Positions 22,691 to 26,814 of a stretch of DNA of 26,814 nucleotides are shown here, one piece after another (position 1 is the stretch's first letter; each line of letters begins with the position of its first letter). The position numbers and the translations under genes were made by a program. This stretch comes from a virus. The stretch lies in the IMG/VR virus record IMGVR_UViG_3300035670_001082, positions 1 through 26,814 of that record. One strand, written 5' to 3'. The notes under the pieces were generated by a model. The model saw nothing but the letters and a program-made list of their open reading frames with translations, was not told where the DNA came from and ran no database searches.

Positions 22691-24702
22691 GCCTGACCCA
22701 AAGCGCCATCTGGCTTGCCCAGGAAATGCGCCTGCCGGTATTCGCCTGCGGGCCGGACAAGCGCCCGGTAACGCAACACGGCTTCCATGACGCCACGCAT
22801 GACACGGCAGAGATTGAGCGCCAATTCGCCATGCCTGGCGCGGCCATGATCGGCGTTCCCACAGGCGACACGTCCGGCTTTTTCGCGCTTGACCTAGACG
22901 TGAAAAACGGCGGCGGCGGATTGGAATGGCTGGCAGCAAACCAGCATCGAATACCGGACACGCGCCGGCACCGCACTCGATCCGGCGGGGTTCACCTGCT
23001 ATTCGCCATGCCGGAAGGCCGCACGATCCGCAATAGCGCCGGGCGCATCGCGCTTGGCGTGGACGTGCGCGGCAACGGCGGCTACATCATCGCGCCACCA
23101 AGCCCAGGCTATCTGGTGGATCAGGCCATCGCGCCCGCGCCCGCGCCGGCATGGTTGCTGGACCTCATAGACCCGCCCAAAGCCCCAGAAGCGCCGCGCC
23201 CGGCACCTGCGCCGCGCCAATCCGGCGATGGCACAAGATACGGCCTAAGCGCCTTGGACAATGAGTGCCAGGCCATCCTGAGCGCGCCCGACGGGGCAAA
23301 GCATGACACCCTAAACCGCGCGGCGTTCTCGATCGGCGGCCTAGTCGCGGCAGGCGAATTGATTGAGGGACCAGCCTTCGCCGCCTTAACCTCTGCCTTG
23401 GCAGGCATCCGGCACCGCTGCGATGATTTCCGGTCAGCCGAGAAAACCCTACGCGACGCATTCCGGGCCGGCATGGCAAAGCCGCGTGAAAACCCGCCGC
23501 GCCTGATCCGCCGAATTGTCGAGGAATACACCCCCACCCGCCCGGAGCCGCCGCCGCTTGATCAAGCGCCCGACCATTGGAGCGCGGAGCCGGAGCCGGA
23601 CATAGGCCTGCCGGTGGAAAAAATGGAAGGCACCAGCGGCGCCGGTAAATCCACCGGCCTGCCGCTGATCTATTTCCAGGACGTCAAGCCTGCCCTTAAG
23701 GCTGAAGACTTTGTCGAAGGTCTGATCATTAAGGCGGCCATGTCAGTGATTTATGGCCCGTCCAACTGCGGCAAGACTTTCTTTATGACGGACCTGGCCC
23801 TTCACGTCGCGCTTGGCTTGGAATGGCGCGGGCGTGAGGTAGAGCGCATGGGCGTGATTTACTGCGCTATGGAAGGCGCGCATGGGATACAAAACCGGGT
23901 AGCAGCTTTTGCGATGGCGTGCGGGCTAACTGGGCAGGAAATCCCGTTCGCTATCATCCCGGTGGCATTGAATTTGCTAGACCCCAAGGCTGACACGTCC
24001 CGGCTGATCGACGCAATCATGGCGGCAGCCGAACGCATGGCAATTCCGGTAGGGCTTGTGGTGATGGATACGCTGAGCCGTGCGATGGCGGGGGGCAACG
24101 AAAACAGCGCAGAGGATATGGGCGCACTGGTAGTCAATTCTGACCGGATCAGGCAGGCCACCGGCGCGCATGTAGCCTGGATACACCATAGCGGCAAGGA
24201 CCAAGCCCAGGGCGCAAGAGGCCATAGCCTGCTGCGCGCGGCAACCGATACCGAGATTGAGATTAGCCGAGCGGATAGCGAAAGCCCGTCCATCGCCAAG
24301 GTCACCAAACAGCGCGAATTGGAAATCGACGGCGTGTTTGGCTTTACGCTCAAGCGCGTGGAATTGGGCCTAAACCATCGCGGGAAGCCGGTCACGTCAT
24401 GCGTGGTCGAGGCTACCGATGACCGGCCCGCCAAGCCTCGTATGAGCCTCACCAATGGCGAGGCCATGGCCCTGCGTATCCTGCATGACGTGATGGCGAC
24501 GCAACCCTGCCAGGTGCCATTTCAGGCCGCAGAAGCGGGGGTGAAATCGGCAACTAGTAAGCACGCATGGCGCGAGACATTTTTTGCTCGCTCAACTGCT
24601 GAGACGCACGAGGCAAAGAAAAAAGCATTCAGCCGGGCCGCCGATGGGCTGGCACAAAAGGGCCAAATAGGGGTTCACCATGACACGGTTTGGGCGGTCT
24701 GA
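22687..24702 (+). CDS. Primase-polymerase / RecA-fold helicase replication protein
   Basis: 671 residues from ATG 22687 (ATGA overlap). N-terminal prim-pol (AEP-like) domain: FALDLDVKN with D69 and D71, TRSGGVHLLFA with H103, and GVDVRGNGGYIIAPPS. A Pro-rich linker follows. The C-terminal RepA/DnaB-type RecA-fold ATPase has Walker A GPSNCGKT (357-364), Walker B VVMDTLSRA with D461, and WIHHSGKD near 499-505 followed by ARGHSLLRAATD. This organisation makes primers and unwinds DNA at a phage origin. A second P-loop lookalike (GTSGAGKST) occurs at 315-323 in the linker. The GGGACA array begins about 50 bases after its stop. Confidence 0.88.
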   Translation: MSLTQSAIWLAQEMRLPVFACGPDKRPVTQHGFHDATHDTAEIERQFAMPGAAMIGVPTGDTSGFFALDLDVKNGGGGLEWLAANQHRIPDTRRHRTRSGGVHLLFAMPEGRTIRNSAGRIALGVDVRGNGGYIIAPPSPGYLVDQAIAPAPAPAWLLDLIDPPKAPEAPRPAPAPRQSGDGTRYGLSALDNECQAILSAPDGAKHDTLNRAAFSIGGLVAAGELIEGPAFAALTSALAGIRHRCDDFRSAEKTLRDAFRAGMAKPRENPPRLIRRIVEEYTPTRPEPPPLDQAPDHWSAEPEPDIGLPVEKMEGTSGAGKSTGLPLIYFQDVKPALKAEDFVEGLIIKAAMSVIYGPSNCGKTFFMTDLALHVALGLEWRGREVERMGVIYCAMEGAHGIQNRVAAFAMACGLTGQEIPFAIIPVALNLLDPKADTSRLIDAIMAAAERMAIPVGLVVMDTLSRAMAGGNENSAEDMGALVVNSDRIRQATGAHVAWIHHSGKDQAQGARGHSLLRAATDTEIEISRADSESPSIAKVTKQRELEIDGVFGFTLKRVELGLNHRGKPVTSCVVEATDDRPAKPRMSLTNGEAMALRILHDVMATQPCQVPFQAAEAGVKSATSKHAWRETFFARSTAETHEAKKKAFSRAADGLAQKGQIGVHHDTVWAV

Positions 24703-25141
24703 AATGGTAATCGCGCGCAACCAACTATCACTTTTTACCCCTGAAACTAGCCGGGACATACCGGGACAAAACGGGACAAAACGGGACATTTTAGGCGGGG
24801 GCGAGGGACACATAACGGGACATTCTATCCCCCCCCCCCTAAAGGGGGGGGGATTTTGTCCCGGTGTCACGGGTCGGGACATGTCCCGGTCCAGTCCCGT
24901 CCCGGCTGAACGAATTACAAAGCGCAACGAAAGAGAAGAAGGCAATTTTGACCCCGCCCGGAACTTCCCCACCAAGGCCAGCCTGGATGCCGCCTGGGCG
25001 GAATACAATGGGCGATGGGAAGCCTGGGAAGCGGCAGGCAAAATCGGAGAGGAACCCCACCTTCCAGCGGGGATGCTTTCGGCAATGGCCGATCGACTAA
25101 TCCCCCGCCGTAACCCGCACCAGGGCAAGCGGTGGCGCTGA
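24680..25141 (+). CDS. Hypothetical protein spanning the GGGACA array (153 aa)
   Basis: ATG 24680 follows AGGGGTTC and overlaps the prim-pol end by 23 bases; ATG 24704, two bases after that stop, is an alternative start. Residues ~25-75 are encoded by the repeat region and look unstructured (DIPGQNGTKRDILGGG, IPPPLKGGG). The C-terminal half (ASLDAAWAEYNGRWEAWEAA ... LPAGMLSAMADRLI) is a convincing helical domain. The homopolymer tracts at 24829-24852 lie inside the reading frame, so slippage would truncate or swap the C-terminus. Downstream coupling is TGATG. Confidence 0.6.
   Translation: MTRFGRSEMVIARNQLSLFTPETSRDIPGQNGTKRDILGGGEGHITGHSIPPPLKGGGFCPGVTGRDMSRSSPVPAERITKRNEREEGNFDPARNFPTKASLDAAWAEYNGRWEAWEAAGKIGEEPHLPAGMLSAMADRLIPRRNPHQGKRWR
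24753..24903. repeat. GGGACA iteron array, candidate replication origin
   Basis: Four tandem 10-bp units, each containing GGGACA, at 24753, 24763, 24773 and 24783 (exact 10-base phasing). Further GGGACA at 24805, 24817 and 24876; TGTCCC at 24857 and 24882; GTCCC at 24894 and 24899. CGGGACATGTCCCG (24875-24888) is a perfect 14-bp palindrome. It is adjacent to the prim-pol/helicase gene. Role as origin is inferred. Confidence 0.8.
24829..24852. repeat. C11-TAAA-G9 homopolymer hairpin
   Basis: Eleven C (24829-24839), TAAA, then nine G (24844-24852). Forms a very GC-rich hairpin of at least 9 pairs, followed by ATTTTG. It lies inside the iteron array and inside an ORF. May pause polymerases, fold as structured ssDNA or slip during replication. 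Confidence 0.85.
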
Positions 25142-25335
25142 TGGACCTAACCCCGGCCCAAGTCGCGCGCGCCCATGCGGACGAGGCACTTGCCGATGAA
25201 TGCCAGCGCCGCGCCAGAGAGGCCCAGAAGGGGCTAGAGCATCCGAACCTAGACCTACCTAGCCGGGAATACCTGGAAGCCCTTGTAGCCCGTTTTACGG
25301 CCCTTGCAGGCCGGTTACGCGGCATAACCCCATGA
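25141..25335 (+). CDS. Small helical protein (64 aa)
   Basis: ATG 25141 (MDLTPAQVARAHADEALADE) in a TGATG coupling; a GTG at 25132 is less likely. Continuous helices, Ala/Arg/Glu-rich, ending RFTALAGRLRGITP. No family recognised. The next gene starts after 15 bases. Confidence 0.62.
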   Translation: MDLTPAQVARAHADEALADECQRRAREAQKGLEHPNLDLPSREYLEALVARFTALAGRLRGITP

Positions 25336-25350
25336 CAGGAGCCTTTAGCC

Positions 25351-25812
25351 ATGCCCAAGCCCAAGAAACGCCTCCAGCAAGGCGCCGAAGCGGACCTAGG
25401 GCCATCCGTCCGGGTGGCGCGCGGGGACGTCGCAGTTGGCTTCCGGGCAGACCCGGATCAACCTAGCCGCACGGTCAAAGGCGCCCGCGTCCGGGTTTGG
25501 TATCACGCCGAATGGTGCGAGGGCAGGCTCACAGACGCCGAACACGAGGCGGCGGATCGCTACAGCCTATGGAGCGAGGAAGCCGAGCTACTGCGCCATG
25601 GCAAGCCGCGCGGCGCCGGTATAGGCGGCGGCGGATATACCGGGCCAGGCGATAGACTGGTATGGCTTCTGGCGCAGCTCCGGGCAGCAGATGAGGCAAT
25701 GGCGCAATACTGCGCGGCAGTTCGGTGGGCCATCTGCTGGAACCTGACGCCTAAACACCCCGAGGCCGTGCGGACAGGATTGCGCCGCTTGGCCGAATTT
25801 TGGGGCATGTAA
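25351..25812 (+). CDS. Unknown protein at the end of the early rightward operon, possible late regulator
   Basis: 153 residues, ATG 25351 preceded by AGGAGCC. The N-terminus is basic (PKPKKRLQQGAEAD). The middle has WYHAEWCEGRLTDAEHEAAD, and the C-terminus WAICWNLTPKHPEAV then RTGLRRLAEFWGM, which could be a degenerate HTH. In lambda-like phages this position, after replication genes and before HNH/terminase, often holds an antiterminator or late activator. I do not recognise the family, so that role is only positional. Confidence 0.62.
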   Translation: MPKPKKRLQQGAEADLGPSVRVARGDVAVGFRADPDQPSRTVKGARVRVWYHAEWCEGRLTDAEHEAADRYSLWSEEAELLRHGKPRGAGIGGGGYTGPGDRLVWLLAQLRAADEAMAQYCAAVRWAICWNLTPKHPEAVRTGLRRLAEFWGM

Positions 25813-25816
25813 AAAA

Positions 25817-25863
25817 ATGCGCGCAATGCGTTTTTTATGCTTGACCGCGATGCGCGTTTTGCG
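25817..25863. promoter_or_regulatory. Two direct repeats flanking the -35, candidate operators
   Basis: ATGCGCGCAATGCG (25817-25830) and ATGCGCGTTTTGCG (25850-25863) share ATGCGCGnnnTGCG and are 33 bases apart, about three helical turns. The second copy abuts the -10 hexamer. Likely bound by a regulator, perhaps the HTH protein at 26087. Confidence 0.55.
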
Positions 25864-25869
25864 TATAAG
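25841..25869 (+). promoter_or_regulatory. Strong sigma70-type promoter
   Basis: TTGACC (25841-25846), a 17-base spacer, TATAAG (25864-25869). Expected RNA start near 25876 and a ~38-base leader to ATG 25914, with AGGAG at 25901-25905. It shares the upstream string TTTTTTATGnTTGAC with the promoter at 17961. It lies in the only gene-free gap over 100 bases in this half. Confidence 0.75.
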
Positions 25870-25913
25870 GATTGCACCGAGGCGATGGTGCCCGGTAACG
25901 AGGAGATAACCCG

Positions 25914-26090
25914 ATGACAAACGCAATTGCCGCTAAAATTATTGTAAATTCTGCCTTGGAAGAAATGGCCCGCACAAGCGGCGCCGAAATTGGCGAAATC
26001 TTAACCGTCATGCTGGCCTCCCCCGATGGCGCCGCTGCGGTTCGCTTTCGTAAGCTGGTGGCGCTTGGCACTAAGACCCTCGCGCCATGA
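25914..26090 (+). CDS. Small protein driven by its own promoter (58 aa)
   Basis: ATG 25914 to TGA 26090. AGGAG at 25901-25905 with 8-base spacing is one of the best ribosome sites in the window. The product begins MTNAIAAKIIVNSALEEMAR, is helical and ends ALGTKTLAP. It is coupled by ATGA to a Cro-like gene. No family recognised. The strong promoter and ribosome site imply high expression. Confidence 0.68.
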   Translation: MTNAIAAKIIVNSALEEMARTSGAEIGEILTVMLASPDGAAAVRFRKLVALGTKTLAP

Positions 26091-26302
26091 CCCCCACGCA
26101 CTTCCGCCAATGCCTAACCCTGCTGGACTGGACCCAACGGGGACTAGCCCGGCAGCTAGGCTATGCCGAAGGAACCGTCCGGCAATGGGCGCGCGGGGCT
26201 ATGCCTATCCCTGACGCGGTAGCCGATTGGCTTGCGGCACGGGCGGATCATGCCGAGGCTACGCCAGCGCCTATCAGAAAAAGACTTGACAAGCCCGCTT
26301 AG
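26087..26302 (+). CDS. Cro/C1-type HTH regulator (71 aa)
   Basis: ATG 26087 in an ATGA overlap. The HTH LDWTQRGLARQLGYAEGTVR followed by QWARGAMPIPDAVADWLAA is a clear Cro/XRE-type fold. The C-terminus is a short basic tail (PIRKRLDKPA). It probably represses its own promoter at 25841 or the early promoters. Its stop codon lies inside an inverted repeat (26289-26309). Confidence 0.82.
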   Translation: MTPTHFRQCLTLLDWTQRGLARQLGYAEGTVRQWARGAMPIPDAVADWLAARADHAEATPAPIRKRLDKPA

Positions 26303-26309
26303 GGCTTGT
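26289..26309. repeat. Perfect 8-bp inverted repeat over the HTH gene stop
   Basis: ACAAGCCC, loop GCTTA, GGGCTTGT. It covers the stop TAG (26300-26302). No T-run follows, so it may be an operator or mRNA hairpin rather than a complete terminator. Confidence 0.6.
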
Positions 26310-26340
26310 AAGCGCGATTTATTGGTTAAAGTTGTGTCCG

Positions 26341-26366
26341 GAGCCCAAAAGGCTACCGGGCTTTTT
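26341..26366 (+). terminator. Probable intrinsic terminator
   Basis: GAGCCC (26341-26346) pairs with GGGCTT (26358-26363, one G-T pair) and five T follow (26362-26366). A short stem with an 11-base loop, so modest strength. It lies between the HTH gene and the HNH gene and supports a start for HNH after this point. Confidence 0.5.
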
Positions 26367-26463
26367 AACGCCCTCGGCTTTCTCAACGCCTGACCGGGCC
26401 GGCGTATCGCTCATTCCAGCGCAACAGCGTCAACGCGGAGCCGAGGCGCAGTCATTGCCCGCG

Positions 26464-26781
26464 ATGGAATGGACCCGGATGACCTACTACCAGACAGCCG
26501 AGTGGAAGGCGCTGCGCCTCGCCACCCTGCGCCGCGATGGCTTCCGATGCGTCATACCAGGCTGCGGCGCCCGCGCCTCAGTCGTGGATCATATCAAACA
26601 GCGCGAAGCAGGCGGCGCCGATGCCCTGCCAAACCTGCGGAGCCTCTGCCAGCGTCACCACAACATGCGCCCGCGCCTGTTTCAGGGCCGTGTGGCGGGT
26701 TGCGACGTTGAAGGCTGGCCGATACCAGCCCAGCCCGCCAAACCCGCCCAGCGCCCGCGCTTTGGCCGCGCGAAGGGGTAG
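26464..26781 (+). CDS. HNH endonuclease next to putative cos
   Basis: 105 residues if started at ATG 26464 (MEWTRMTYYQTAEWKALRLA). ATG 26479 and GTG 26332 are alternatives; the latter would run through the probable terminator, and no start has a strong ribosome site. The HNH motif is complete: C29 and C34 zinc ligands (CVIPGC), VDHI with D42 and H43, N57 in LPNLRS, then CQRHHN with C62, H65 and H66. The C-terminus is basic and Pro-rich. In HK97-like phages such HNH proteins work with the terminase in cos cleavage and packaging; the location at the end of the early region fits. Confidence 0.85.
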   Translation: MEWTRMTYYQTAEWKALRLATLRRDGFRCVIPGCGARASVVDHIKQREAGGADALPNLRSLCQRHHNMRPRLFQGRVAGCDVEGWPIPAQPAKPAQRPRFGRAKG

Positions 26782-26814
26782 GGGGGGCAAAATCTCGGGC
26801 CGGGGGGCGGACAC
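26782..26814. other. G-rich, possible cos-proximal segment
   Basis: Directly after the HNH stop comes a G7 run (26781-26787 counting the stop codon's last G), AAAATCTC, then GGGCC and another G-run. A G-run followed by (A)AATCTC after an HNH gene and before the small terminase is a pattern I associate with cos regions of HK97-like siphophages. The window ends here, so it cannot be confirmed. Confidence 0.4.

Noticed and set aside
26286-26314. TTGACA as a possible promoter for the HNH gene
   Set aside because: At 17-base spacing the -10 would be TAAGCG, a poor match, and the TTGACA is largely explained by the coding end and the inverted repeat.
1-26814. Integrase, attachment sites, tRNA, CRISPR, transposase
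   Set aside because: None could be recognised on either strand, so temperate status cannot be claimed from this window.

Overview
This window is about 27 kb of a tailed (siphovirus-like) bacteriophage or prophage genome. It carries part of the tail module, the lysis module, a leftward early/recombination operon, a divergent regulatory switch, a rightward replication operon, and an HNH gene of the kind that usually sits next to cos and the terminase. The host is most likely an alphaproteobacterium. The reasons are a GcrA-like regulator (GcrA is an alphaproteobacterial family), a 3TM holin of the kind known from Rhodobacter-type gene transfer agents, tail proteins of types I associate with Rhodobacterales/Acetobacteraceae phages, and high G+C. 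No exact taxon can be fixed by eye.

Layout. Bases 1-9197 (+) hold the C-terminal part of the tape measure protein, a tail fibre, three small proteins, and two large tail-tip proteins, one with a lectin-like domain. Bases 9197-11565 (+) hold a metallophosphoesterase, two small unknowns, a holin and an M15 peptidase endolysin. Two hairpins at 11571-11662 separate this from a convergent leftward operon. Bases 17866-11643 (-) hold 15 tightly overlapping genes: an unknown protein, a pentapeptide-repeat protein, a small membrane protein, a RecE/YqaJ-like exonuclease, an unknown protein in the annealase position, SSB, a ParB-like protein, and a train of small accessory genes including an ASCH-like protein. 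Bases 17898-17990 hold two divergent promoters of the same kind. Bases 17999-25812 (+) hold a Cro-like repressor, a GcrA-like regulator, a helicase-methyltransferase fusion, small proteins, a RuvC-like resolvase, a primase-polymerase/helicase, and a gene containing a striking GGGACA iteron array that is a candidate replication origin. Bases 25817-26302 hold a strong promoter driving two small genes, the second a Cro-like HTH protein. A probable terminator, an HNH nuclease and a G-rich cos-like segment end the window.

How it works together (inference). The divergent promoters at 17.9 kb probably fire early in both directions. Leftward they make the recombination cassette. Rightward they make the regulators, DNA modification and replication proteins. 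Prim-pol/RepA-like protein would start replication, possibly at the iterons just downstream of its own gene. The exonuclease, SSB, putative annealase and RuvC-like resolvase would process recombination intermediates. The GcrA-like protein beside an adenine-methyltransferase-type enzyme suggests methylation-linked transcription control or anti-restriction. Nearly all genes overlap by 1-8 bases, so translational coupling is general. No integrase, excisionase, full-length CI repressor, tRNA or CRISPR array was seen in the window.
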